Positions 32,856-44,319 of a stretch of 64,000 bases of DNA are shown piece after piece. Source of the stretch: Mortierella alpina. Lineage: Eukaryota; Mortierellomycota; Mortierellomycetes; Mortierellales; Mortierellaceae. Below the pieces are notes generated by a model, which was not told where the DNA came from, made no database searches, and saw only the letters and a list, made by a program, of their open reading frames with translations. How positions within the stretch are numbered: the stretch's first letter is position 1; each line of letters starts with the position of its first letter. The position numbers and the translations under genes were made by a program. Where the stretch lies: NCBI GenBank assembly GCA_029449245.1, contig JANATF010000008.1, positions 1,426,001 to 1,490,000 on the forward strand, read 5' to 3'.

Positions 32856-35800
32856 CTAGGTATGGGATGGAGGGAGTGGGGGGAGCGGAGGCGTGGCGCT
32901 CGAATCGCTTGTGCGCCGTATCCGATCCTGCAGTCCCTTCTGTTCCTTGAGCTTCATCATCTTCTCCCATTGCTGCACGTGCTGAAGCCTCATCAGTTCA
33001 AGCTCGTGCCTCTGCTTGTCCCGAAGCACCTTGAGATCCTCGTCCATAAGCTCCTCATCGTCTGACATTTCTGGGCAGCTGGAGTAATTTGATCCGTTCG
33101 TATATCCGGCTCTGCTACCCATCCGATCAGGGCTTTGTATGGTGTTGGACCAAAGTTCAATATCCTTCTTGACATCGCTTGAAATCATAGCTGTCATGGA
33201 GGGTTGGAGCGTCTTGGGATGCGCCACAAAAGCGTGCTGGTGAGAGTGCTGGGACTCGTGGTAGGGTGCGTTGGTCGAGTGCGGCAGGCGATGTTCTTGC
33301 TCTATCACTTGAGTGAGGGATAATGGGGCGAGAGAGACTGGCGGAGAGGTCGGCTCAAAGGAGTGGCCCTGCGCCACGTCTGCGGCTGATTGTGCAGACG
33401 AATCACGAGAGTGGGATACTGAGCGCACATCAGTGGCCGCAGCTAAGGAAGGCATAGCGGAAACGCTCGCGGGCCTTGGTTCCGGCATGTCCTGCATCTT
33501 TGCTGACAAGCTTACAGAAGGGTCCGAAGGACTGGTTTGCATAAGCTTTGAGGGCGAAGCAGCACTGGCAATAACAGCAGAGATATCCACGGAGGGGGAT
33601 CGACGGTGATAATTGATCGACGAGCTCGACACACCATGACGGTAAGGTGAAGTGTAGCCAACATCCTCCATGTCGTTCCTCTTTCTTGCAGCTCCAGTCT
33701 CGATATCTCGCAGCGTGGCTTTGGCAACCACTCCGCACGACAAGATCGACTTTGCTGCAGATTGCGACTTGTCTGAGCCGTACATACTCTGTGGACGCGA
33801 GGGAGCAGGGGACGCATCGCGGCCGCCTAGGCTCGGCGACAGAGGATGATGCGCAACGGCAGGATGCTGTACCGCTTCCGAGTAACTCACCTGGTGCTGA
33901 TTGCCTGCATTCTCGTTCGAGGACGTCTCTGCAGACTCTGCAGGGTGATTCTGAAGGGGCTGGGCGAGACTGAGTGGAGGAAATGTGGCCTCGGTGATGA
34001 CGGGCGGCTGCTGGGGAGGTTGAGGGGGAACGGTTCCATAGCCTTGATCCGATTCCACTGAAGAGTCCAATCCATTCCAGCCAGTCGAGGCGTTGGATCC
34101 GATGGAAGAATAATGATCGTACAAAGACTCTGTCGGGGATGTGCCATACTGATCCAGATCGTAAACGGAGGGCACGTTCAGCTGAGGGTGATGGCCATTT
34201 TTGAACGTAGTGGGAGATGACCGGTGGGGTTGATCAGTGCCAGAGACCTTGTGGGAGCGTGAGAGCTCTCTGGCTACGCGAGCGCGCTCCTTTCTTTGGT
34301 AGACCACATCATCCACCAAGTCCTGTATCCTGGCAGTGGCTTCGTCGCAATCATCCGCGGACAAAATTTGCTCCCGAATCATTTCGGCTACGACCTCGTC
34401 GACCGTGTCGACATTTAGGTGAAAGGGAAACTTGATTTCATGCGTGCCAGCCGCCATTGCCACATCCCGAGGGCCAGCCACAGGACAAGTACATATCATC
34501 TTCAAGTTCAGCTGGTCGGCCTCTGTCTCGCCATACTGCACAACCTGGATGGAGCACGTCTTGGAGTTGGCATGCGAGTGCAGAGTCGGGGGTTCTACAG
34601 TAACAGCTGAAGAGTCCTGCTGAATAGATTCATTGCTGGGTTGGTCCTCTGCAATGGAGTCCTCCAGCGCCGGACTAGAGCTGCTTGGCTCGGTCGAGGT
34701 CGGTGTCTGTGGCAAGAGGTTGGAGCGGATGTGGTAGGTCTTGTTGTCAGCATCGACAGTCGTGGTGGTAGTGAATCCAGTGGTGGGTATAACAGCGGGC
34801 TGAGGCGTGACCGTGATGGGCGAGGGAAGAGCCCTCCACTGCGCGGCTGACAAAGGGGCTGGCAGCGAAGTGGTAGAGTCGGGCGAAGTGGCCGAAGTCA
34901 AGTGGTGGTCTGCAAAGGACGATCGACTAGACGAATTGGTCACCGACGCGGAAAGAGGCCCCTCCGTCGATTCGACACCCTCCGAGAGCGAACGAGCCGC
35001 GTATTTGAGATGACCCATGGTCGATCCAGCGGCTGCAGGGATGACCAAACACGGCTTCAAAAAGTCCGAGTCGAGCAGTTCCTGGGCTGAGGGGCGAGTC
35101 CGATCATCGTGGTCCAGACAGCGACTGATGAAGTCCCGAATATCGGGATCCTGCACATGCTCCAGCGACTGCGGCTTGATTCCCTTGGTGACCTTGCGGT
35201 AAATCTGCGCCTGATTCGTGCACTCGGAATACGGATACTCCTTTGTGACCTATTGGGCGAACGCACAGCAAAATAAATAGGGAGCATGGAGAGTATGGAG
35301 GGGGGTCGGACATATCGGACAAGGAAAAGGAAAGGCGCGCGCGAGAGAGAGATAGACACAAGAGACGAGACAAAGATAGATAAGCATTCGGTCTTTCTCC
35401 GCTAGTGTTTGGGCGCATTTGTGTACACTCGCAGCAAGGCTGCGTCATTTGTTGTGCGACACAGCCCGACCGTTTGAATCTTGGTGTGCATTTGTCATTC
35501 TCAAGCAATACTTGCCATTTCAAGGACACACATGCCGAAGGCGTAGATGTCCACCTTTTCGTCGTACTTTTCGTCGTAGAGCTCTGGAGCCATGAACTCG
35601 GGTGTGCCCAGGACAGATGATACATGAGTCTTGTGCCGCACCACAGCCAGTCCGAGATCGCCAATCTTGAGCTGTCCATTGTTGCCGTTGATGAAGATGT
35701 TGTCGCACTTGAGATCGCGGTGGATGATTGGGGGCTCGTGCGTGTGGAGATAGACGAGGCCCTGCAGGATCTGGCGACACCATGACTTGAGGACCTTGGG

Positions 35801-36190
35801 CTTGAGCGAGCCCTTGAGGGTCTTTTTGAGATACTGCTTCAGAGTGCCAGAGGACATGAGCTCGGTCACAAAGACGATGCGTTCGCCGCCATTGGGGGCC
35901 TTGGTGGACCAAGAGGCGTAGAAGTTGATGATGTGGTCGTTGCGAATGGACTCGAGGATCTCGATTTCCGAGAGGATCTTTTGCGCTTCCTTTTTGGTGA
36001 GATGGTCGATGCGGAGCTGGTTCCAAGCAACTTCGACACCTTCCTCCTGGTCAAAGGCTCTATAGACATGTTTGTAAGCGCCCTCGCCCAAGACCTCGCT
36101 CAGACGCTGGAATCGGCCAGAGGGGTCAGTCTCCAGAGGAGTGTCTCCGTCCGTGTCGCTGGTCTGGTCGGTTGGCACTGAAGCGCCCAT
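32856..36190 (-). CDS. WNK-family serine/threonine kinase
   Basis: WNK kinases phosphorylate OSR1/SPAK-type kinases in animals and control ion balance or cell volume; plants have their own sets. Two exons (35516-36190 and 32856-35249) give 1,022 residues. The kinase domain fills the N terminus. Subdomain II reads VAWNQL (54-59), without the usual Lys, and the glycine loop reads GEGAYKHVY, with the replacement Lys at 40: this is the WNK signature. HRDLKCDN carries the catalytic Asp (159) and DLGLA replaces DFG. The activation loop [13 protein letters not shown] is typical. After the kinase, residues about 455-530 ([11 protein letters not shown] to [20 protein letters not shown]) resemble the OSR1_C/CCT fold that binds RFXV peptides. 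The rest is low complexity, with a coiled-coil-like end. The only intron appears to begin with GC (see findings). Confidence 0.93.
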
Positions 36191-37224
36191 GTTTGCAAAA
36201 GAAGATATGTTTCGATAGCGGTGTAGCGAGGAGCTGGTCCAGTTTGTATGGTTTGTATGAACAAGGAGGAGAGCGAGATGGATGTGTGGAGAAGAGAGAG
36301 TGCGAGAGAAAGGAGTGCAATGAGAGGGAGTGCCAAGAAGATCCAAAGAGACCTCAATGACAAGAGATTGTGTATCGGCGGACACTCGCGCTGTTACAGT
36401 TCCACCAGCATGGCTTCGGAGGAATGAGGATGATTAGATAAACGAGCAGCAGCAGCAAGAGACAAAAGCAAAATGGAGGGAAAAGAAAAAGAAGAACCAA
36501 AAAAAAAAAAAAAGAAAAACTGGATTTGAAATTGAAGTTGGATTTTGAATGCAAGTGAGAGTGAGAGTGAGAGTGAGAGAAAGAGAGGCGGTGAGGGTGG
36601 ATGATCGTCGGATTCGTTGGCGACAGAGGACAGAAGAGCAGCAAAGGGCGTAGAGGGAGAGTGCAAAGACTCTGGAGGAGACCACGCACTGGGTCAAGGG
36701 AGGCAGAGAGTACGGAAATATGGAAATATGGAAATAATATGGAGGGAAGAAGAGGAAGAAAGAGGAGAGAGAGGGAGCGAGAGAGAGAGAGAGAAGTGAG
36801 CGAGGGAGCGAAGAAACAAAAGAGCGCGAGTATCCAAAATGACAGGCAGGCCAATATGTTCATTTGTACGCTGATAGCAAAGCAGCGCCGCAGAACTGGC
36901 TGGGCGGACTCTATTGCGATAGAATACCCCACTGTGTGCACTTGGGGAATCCGCCTCACATCGAATCGGGCGTGGCCATTCTTGCTGGTCCAGGGGGCAC
37001 AGAACCAAAGGCCAGCACACACACACACTCACGCACACACACGCACACACGCACGACTCCATCCACACCCGTTGCCGCAAACCCATCGCCCATGCCCTCT
37101 CCCTGCACATAGGCTCCCATTCCACACACACTCCGAGCCACGCGCGCATCTCTCGCTCTCTCTCTCTCTGGCAGCATTGCCTCTGTTCTCTTAAGCATCA
37201 ACCTCTCGTCGCTCATCCCACGAC
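36191..37224. promoter_or_regulatory. Divergent promoter region of WNK and AP-4 epsilon genes
   Basis: About 1 kb between divergent start codons. It contains purine-rich blocks (GAGAGT repeats at about 36555-36580, GA runs at about 36764-36794) and a CA/CACG repeat at about 37013-37055. CT-rich sequence precedes the adaptin start. No open frame of note was seen. Confidence 0.5.
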
Positions 37225-40200
37225 ATGGATCTGTCTCGAAAGCTCTTCTCCACCTTGACCGGCCGTCAAGTCGCAGACTCGAATAACGCGGTATGTCCGC
37301 GAAACGACCTTGCGCCGCAACGCTTCCGCAGCTGGCCTCTGTCTCACAGCCGCCTCCTGCCGCGGGAGCAGTTGCTGAACGTGATCCCGCACAGCTACCC
37401 AGAAGTAATAAGACCGTGAATAGTCTACTTACATGCCAACTGTTCTTCTGCGTCTGCAGGCAGAGGATGCAACTGCCTTTTCGGAAGAGTCCTTGGACGC
37501 CCTGCGGCTCAATATCTCGGACCCCAACATCTCAACGGTAACCAAACAAAACAAACTGCAAAATCGGCGTTTCTTGTCTGCTGCTCCATTTGTCAGTCTC
37601 CTTTGAAGGAGCCTGTCACTAGCGCGTAGCCCGCATGGCACATGTACTCTGCCTACGATAGTCCCATGCCCCCCCCCCCCACAAAACGGAGATGGGTTCA
37701 CCACTAAGGCAGTGCATGTCCCCCCATGAAACGGATCGTCTTCGGGCAGAACAATGTAGCTTAGATGTCAACTGACACTATGTCCCCCCGTCTGTGTCGC
37801 GTGTGGAAAAAAAACAACATGACGCCCTTAGGCTGCGATGAAGGAAAACATGCTCAAACTCATCTATGGCGATATGATGGGTCTGGATGTCCAGTTCGGA
37901 GCCATTTATGCATTGAAGCTCGCTCAGAGCGGACAGACCGTGACGGAAAAACGAGCTGGTAATGTAAAACGCCTTGATCCTCAGCTACTTGCACCTATGG
38001 CGCCATATCTCGCAAAGCTCTTCATCTCACGCCCTTCCAATCTTCATTGTGTGGTCGCGTTTTTTTGCGGCGTGTCAGGTTATCTGGCTTGCTCTTTGCT
38101 CCTACAGGAGGGAAACGAGCTCAACATCATGCTGGTGAACACACTCCAAAAGGTTGGTTGTCTCAACATCTCTCGACCCTTTTATCTTTGTACAGGAGGC
38201 TCCTGGTCTCATGACGACCTGCGCAATGGTCTATGAATAGTGATGGGCTCGGACTGCAACAGCTACTTGCCTTTGCTCTTCATTGATTATTTTTACATCC
38301 CACACTTCCCACCCCCTGTAGGATTTGACAAGCAGCAACTACCACCATGTTGTGGTGGCGCTGATAACCCTGTGCAACATGACGCTGCCAGACGTGCTCA
38401 CGTCCATGGTGAACCATGTACTGGCAGCCTTATCACACACCCAGTACGATTTGAACTCTGTCCACACTTGCCCCGCATCTGCATAGGTTTTGGAAAGCTC
38501 ATTTCTCGGTTTCCTCTCTCTCTCTCTCTCTCCATGCGGGGTGTCGCCGTTACGTCTAGTGAATCGGTTCGAAAGCGAGCACTCATTGCTTTGAAAAACT
38601 TTTATACTCGCCAAGCAGACTTGGTGGTCCCCTATCTGAATCAGATCAAAGAGTCACTCTACGACCCCGAGCCAAGTGTCATGTCGGCCGCGCTTGGTCT
38701 TCTCGCAGTGGCAGTCCAGGTACGTTGTTGTCGGACCCGGGTTTAAAATCGCTAGCCTGGGGCTCTATGCACACTGACATCCTGGTCTATATCGACTTTT
38801 ATTCGCGATAAAGAATCATCGTGATCACTTGAAGGAGACGATCCCAGTGCTTATCAAGATCCTACAGCAGGTGGTAGATGGCAAGTTACCCAAAGGCTAT
38901 TCGTACCATGGTATGGCAGCCCCGTGGATTCAAATTCGGTGCCTCATGATCATGGCGCGTCTTGGTCAGGACGACCTAGCGTAAGTTGAATGTCCAGGCT
39001 CGGGGTCTAGTCTCCCGTTTTTGTTTACTAGGACCGATTGAATTTAAGGAGCGCACTCACACTATTTTCTTTTATCATACCATTCTACAAGTGCAAGTCA
39101 AGTCATGACGCCAGTCGTCATCGCCGCATTCCATAAAGCCAGGCAGGGAGTCGATGCCGCCTTTGGTAAGTCCAGCTGAGATAACAAAAGCGCTCCAAAT
39201 TCGGTACAACACACCTTCAACGAGATGTAGGGCCTTGGCTGTGATTGTTCAAAGAGTGTCCTTTTGATCGTAGTTACGTGTCCTAGGACTATGATCACAT
39301 AATCGAACGTTCCTTCTCACCTGCAGCAGCATTGACAAAAAAAATGCACATTGATGTTCTACTGCAGACACCAAAGGAACAAACTCGATCCAGACTCTCA
39401 CTTTTTTTTTTCAATCCCATCCCCGCCAAGTGTGCAACCTTGTTCTTTTGCCCGAACTTTCACCATCTTTGCCTCTTCATACAAAGGCCGTGGTGCCTTG
39501 AGGTACTCGAACTTTTTTTTTTTTTGATGAGGGATTTTTTTTCATGTCCAGTCGATGAGCTCATTGGCCGGTGCCTCCGCTCTACTCTCACAACACAGAC
39601 ACAAAGAAAAAAACACAAACGACAAAGACCAACCGTTGTGATGTGGGTGCCGCGCTCGCCCGCCTGTCATATATGTTGTACCTTTGAACTGGTGTGGGAC
39701 TATGAGCTGACACGGGCGCAAAAGCTTACTCCAACTCTGTCTCTCTCTCTCTCGTCGTCCTCTTAGGGGTTCTCTTTGAGATTATCAGAACACTAAACAC
39801 CTTCCATCCTGCTATCATTCTGGAACTCTGTCGTTACAAGGATGTGGCCCGGAACCCATTGTTGATCATCCCGCGCTTTGCCACCTCATCCAACCAGAAT
39901 CTCAAATACCTCGGTATTTCGATGCTCTGTCAGGTTGCACCCGATGCTTGGTCCGACACGTGGTGGACTGAGGATCTCTTATCTGCTGTGGTCCAGGCGC
40001 TAGAGAGCAGAGACGCGACGATTCATTGGAGAGCACTAGACTTGCTTTACAGGATGCTGACCTTGGAAAACTCGGAGAACATCATTGAGCGACTGGTGCA
40101 TGCCTTCTACCAAGAGCAACAGCCAGGAGGGCTTCCTCATTATCATCATGAAGTTGGTGAGGCCGCGGCCGCCATCACCGTTGCTGCTACTGCTGCTGCA

Positions 40201-41075
40201 CCGAGTCGCAAGGAAAGGATTCTGGCTCAGATTTTAGATGCAGCAGAGAGGTTCGGTCTATCGGAACAGTGGTACCTAGACCTCGTTTTTGGCCTCTTGG
40301 AACGAGGCGGCGTTACGGTCACGCTGCAGACCGCCGAGATCATCATGCAAGTCCTTGAGAAAGGTATATGTACGAGGATGCTGACCCCACTCAAAAGCAC
40401 TCCTGAACACTCGACGCGCTGCTTACCTCGATGCCTTTTCCTTTGCTCTGTGTAAAAACCTGGAACAGGTGCCATAAGCCCTGCTTTCAACACGACACAC
40501 CTTCGTGTCCTAGCGGTCCAAAAGTCGATTCAAGTTCTGAACCAGCGCGATTACGTGCTCTCGGCGGCTCACGGCCAAGGCGGCTCACCTCCACAGTACG
40601 CGCTATCGTATCTCGTCGTGTGGGTGCTGGGAGCATATGGCGAGAATGCCGATGACTGGACTTTGACTTCTATCATGGAAACACTCTGCAGGTGCCTGCT
40701 GGCGAATCAAGGTACAAAGACTGGTGCGAAGCACTTTAACCATGTTGACTATATAGATAACCGATTCTCGACAGATCCTGATAGTGCTTTTTTTTTTTTT
40801 TTTTTTTTTTTGGCTGGCCTATTTTAGATCCTTTGATTCAAGGATGTGTACTCTCTGCCATGATCAAGGTCGCCATGAGAACGATGCCGAGCCCTGTCCC
40901 TGATACTATTACCTCTATCGTTCGGGATCACGTCCTTGACCAACATCATCTCTCCTCGAGCCCATCTACCCCCTTTCACCATCACCGCCACCAACTCTAT
41001 CAGTCCTCGTCAACATGCACTGATGTCCACCAGCGAGCCCAAGAGTTTCTTATGATTGCGGAACTCGCATCCTGA
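37225..41075 (+). CDS. AP4E1: AP-4 epsilon-like adaptin large subunit
   Basis: Large subunits of AP complexes select cargo and shape coats on trans-Golgi and endosomal membranes; AP-4 works without clathrin. Eleven exons (37225-37290, 37460-37537, 37832-37958, 38079-38152, 38322-38443, 38560-38719, 38814-38980, 39092-39165, 39767-40363, 40469-40711, 40828-41075) give 651 residues. Trunk features match epsilon better than gamma or alpha: AMKENMLKLIYGDMMGLDVQFG, GYLACSLLLQEGNELN, KDLTSSNYHHVVVALITL, YHGMAAPWIQIRCLMIMARLGQDD and NLKYLGISMLCQ. It ends soon after the trunk with AQEFLMIAELAS, so hinge and ear domains are absent, whereas animal epsilon exceeds 1,100 residues. The 3' end faces ATG15 with 81 bp between stops. 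Assignment to epsilon is by eye and needs a tree. Confidence 0.83.
40788..40811 (+). repeat. Poly-T tract (24) in last adaptin intron
   Basis: A run of 24 T lies in the last intron of the AP-4 epsilon-like gene, 17 bases before the exon at 40828. It probably acts as an extended polypyrimidine tract; its length may vary. Confidence 0.8.
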
Positions 41076-41156
41076 AAGCATCTTTATATGTGAAAAAACA
41101 AGGGCCAAGTGCGACATAATGTACAACATAATAAAAAAAAATCTAAAACAGAGAAG

Positions 41157-43054
41157 CTACGAGAACTCCCAATTACTACAATCGACACATCCAACTTCCT
41201 GTTGACACTTTGGGACCTCCTTGACCTTGAGAACACCTTCGATCGTGTCAAACAACCGATGGGTCCGAATGTCCACCCTCCAATTATCTTCCGCCACAGG
41301 GTCATAGACACAGGTCCTGCCCGTATGACATTTGCTCTCGAGGGCAAAGCCAGAGTAGTAACACGCGCTCCTCGGACCATTGCACACGCCTTGAAAGATC
41401 GGATCCGCCGTGTGTCCCACATGAAACAGCGGAAAGTCATCCCAATTGATAGCCGGCGGTCCTGGTAAATGTAAACGCTGTGCTGCCAGTCGGTCTCCAG
41501 GGACCTCAAATGTCACCGTCGGCACACCAAACGTCAACCCCAAAAGCGCCCCGAGCCCGCCTCCGAGACTGTGACCTGTCAACCACACTTTGGCATCTGG
41601 ATACATGTCCTGAACAGCCCACAAGATCGTCTATTAGTTGTAATTTTCAAAGGGATGATCATGTCAAAAAAGGAAAAGTTAGATATACAGTATACGACTC
41701 GATCATCACAGGCGCTATTAGTTAGTTTGCACATTATTCTCTGTGTTCCAGAGTACGTTACCATGGCTATGTTGTAGTAGGCATTGTCCGAACTGACACT
41801 GTTCTCCAGACAATTCTGATCGCATTTAGATCCTCCCGTATGACAGTCGCAGACACCTCTCCATGTCAGATCCACCTTGGCGCAGCAGCAAGAAAACAGC
41901 AGGTTGTCCTGTATTGAATGAGCGGGGTAGAGAAGACACAGAAAAGAAGGTTAGATGACAGATGACAGCCACAATCAGACTGTAGAGACAGAGGCAATCT
42001 TGCTATGTAAGTCACTATGCACTCGTTCTTACATTGGTCTTGTCGCGGTTTGCGGTGCCCCCTCCTCCACCAAGGATGGCAGCGGAGGTGCCTTTGATGG
42101 CGACAATAAGGGTTGAGTTGTCGGCAGACGAAAACACATGACCCCTGACGCCATCCTCTTCCCAACCAAACGTCGAGTTCTATAGCACAAACACCTTCTG
42201 TGGTTAGTCCATTTATCGTACTCCTTATATTTTTCATCCACTTTCCATCCCCCAACAACTCGTTCTCAGCCCCTGTCGTTTGCATGTGGTCTTGGCCATT
42301 GGTATTTGAGCCATGCAGGACAAAAACTAAGGAGTAAGATACACTCAAAAAAATGGTACTACGCAACTCTCCTTCCATAGAAACTTACCACGCTCCAATT
42401 GCCTTCCAGATCATACCACCCAGGGCTGGCTACTTCGGTGTAGGAGTTGTAATTCATCTTTGACAACTGCACGATGGTCTCTTTGTCCATCATATCGGGT
42501 GCGTCCACCACTTCGCGAGTCCAGGATCCCGGTCCGAACGATTGATCCTCTGTGAGCCCCAATGACCTGAATCCCTGGCTGCGGAGTTTCCCATGACGAT
42601 CCTGTTGAAGCCTCGGTTTCTTTGGCTTGAGCGTCGTCGTCGTCTTGACTTTTAACCGGTGTGTTAAGGACTCGCCCGTGAGGAGCTCCGAAAGTAGGAT
42701 ATCTGTCCGTGAGAGGTCCATCTGACGGAAAAGACTTGGGTATCGATGGCCACCATGGTGCAGGATATGTCGAAGAGTCAGAACCTGATCAGGACGATCC
42801 TGATCGACTCTTGTTGGTATAACGACAGGGCTGCTGCCAGAGAATGTTTCGTCTTGCTGAGGGGGTACTTGGAAAGGCTGCCGCTGCAGGTGGCTGTTTG
42901 AGGAGGGAGGTGGTGCTGGAGCTAAAGCGGCTTCAAGACGGTGTCTGTAGAATGGGCGGTAGAAAGGGTGGGCCCAGGCGGACAGAGGCGTGAGACCCAG
43001 GATGGAGAGCGAGAGGAGGATAAGGAACAAGGGAAGTAGCGAATGCCGAGGCAT
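41157..43054 (-). CDS. ATG15: Vacuolar phospholipase ATG15
   Basis: Atg15 is a class 3 lipase that breaks down autophagic bodies inside the vacuole. Four exons (42389-43054, 42033-42179, 41762-41908, 41157-41630) give 477 residues. The N terminus has one membrane anchor ([19 protein letters not shown], about 6-27), which targets the protein through the secretory/MVB route. The lipase core includes [23 protein letters not shown], the Cys-rich [15 protein letters not shown], and the elbow [15 protein letters not shown] (Ser about 341). The other triad residues fit [10 protein letters not shown] (Asp about 396) and [10 protein letters not shown] (His about 444). [10 protein letters not shown] and [10 protein letters not shown] close the protein as in other Atg15. 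Candidate Asn-glycosylation sites (NWS, NST) are present. Confidence 0.94.
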
Positions 43055-43445
43055 GGCCGGTCAATGCTCCGCTGTGGCCAGTTCCAAATTGTCGAAGAAA
43101 AAGCCCAATGTGTGAGAGGAGACGTGGGAGACAATCGGGAGAGAACGAGAGCGAGGGTGAGAGTCAGGGTGAGAGAGAGTGTGTGTGTAAGAGAGAGAGA
43201 GAGTGTGTGTGTGACAGAAGGAAAGAGAGAGAGAGAGAAGAAGGAGAGGAGAGAGAAGTAATGGTCGTTGAGAGGAAAGCAATAGGGTCGAAAATACACA
43301 GGGTGCCAAGCGATGATCATGTGTCGCACAGGCACGCCAGAGCCAAAAACCTTCTTTTTTTGCAATGCCGTTGTTTTTATGGGACTGTGACTATATATGA
43401 TACAAAGTGCTGTGTGGGGAGTGGAAAGGGTAAGTTGGAGGACGC
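43055..43445. other. Intergenic, purine-rich ATG15 promoter
   Basis: About 390 bp between ATG15 (start) and NOP16 (stop), both on the minus strand. It contains GA and GT microsatellite-like runs at about 43137-43255, so the transcript leader of ATG15 would be CT-rich. No gene was seen. Confidence 0.5.
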
Positions 43446-44181
43446 TTAGGCCAGAAGAGATGCGATCCTCTTCTTCAGCTGAGCAGCCGTCTGCTGGTTG
43501 GGGTTCAGCTTCTTGTCCCAGAACATCTTCTCGTAGTCATCGCCGTACTTGTCCACAAGCTTGGCCGCCCACACCAACTCGCCGTCCGACTGGTATCGCT
43601 CGACCTTGAGCACATTGGCAGCCTGTGCCTCAAGCGCACGCACAACATCCGTCTTGGCCTTCACGGGCTCATGGTCCCTCTCCATGAACTCTGCAATCTC
43701 CTCCTTGGTCCTGACCTTGCCCACAATCACGTTGATAATGTTGCCGGCATCGTCACGCTGAATGATACCCTGCTCTGCCGTGAGGGACTCTGCAAGCTCC
43801 TCAAGCGACTTTTGCTCGTTCTCCATGAGTTCCTCCTCGTTCTTGACCTCAATACCTCCTGTCACTCCGTTCAGCGAGGGCAACAGACCCAAGCGAGCAT
43901 AGCTAAAGTAGTTTTTGGATTATAGTAATGCAGGTGGGAGGGGGGGTCAGTGTCTGTTACCAGTTTCAGGATACAATAGTCGATGCTCCTCTTGTTGCTC
44001 AAAGAATGAAGAGATAGCCCGGCTAAACATACTTTTGACGAAGGGTTGCCTTCTTGTCCCAGTTGTCCCTGATGATCTTGTTGCCGGTAACATTGACTCT
44101 GCGCTTGTGCTTGTTAGCGGTCTTGCGAGTGACCTTGCGAGAAGGTGTCTTTGTGGTGCGGCGCTTTCTGACAGTGGCCAT
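43446..44181 (-). CDS. NOP16: Ribosome biogenesis protein Nop16
   Basis: Nop16 is a nucleolar component of early pre-60S particles. Two exons (44033-44181, 43446-43902) give 201 residues. The start is Lys/Arg-rich (MATVRKRRTTKTPSRKV) and carries the family block NWDKKATLRQNYARLGL, which spans the intron. The C-terminal part includes VERYQSDGELVWAAKLVDKYGDDYEKMFWDKKLNPNQQT (two family segments) and ends LKKRIASLLA. Length and order match the family. The next gene on the same strand begins upstream, with its stop 138 bp from this start. Confidence 0.92.
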
Positions 44182-44319
44182 TGTGAAGTAGAGTTGATGG
44201 CGGTTGTGTTGGTGGGTAAGGAGAATGCCATGTCCCCAGGGTTGTTGTTTGTATTCCAAAAAAAAAAAAAAAAGATGGTGGCTTATAGCAAGGTTACTTT
44301 TCTCTCATTTTGGTGGCAA

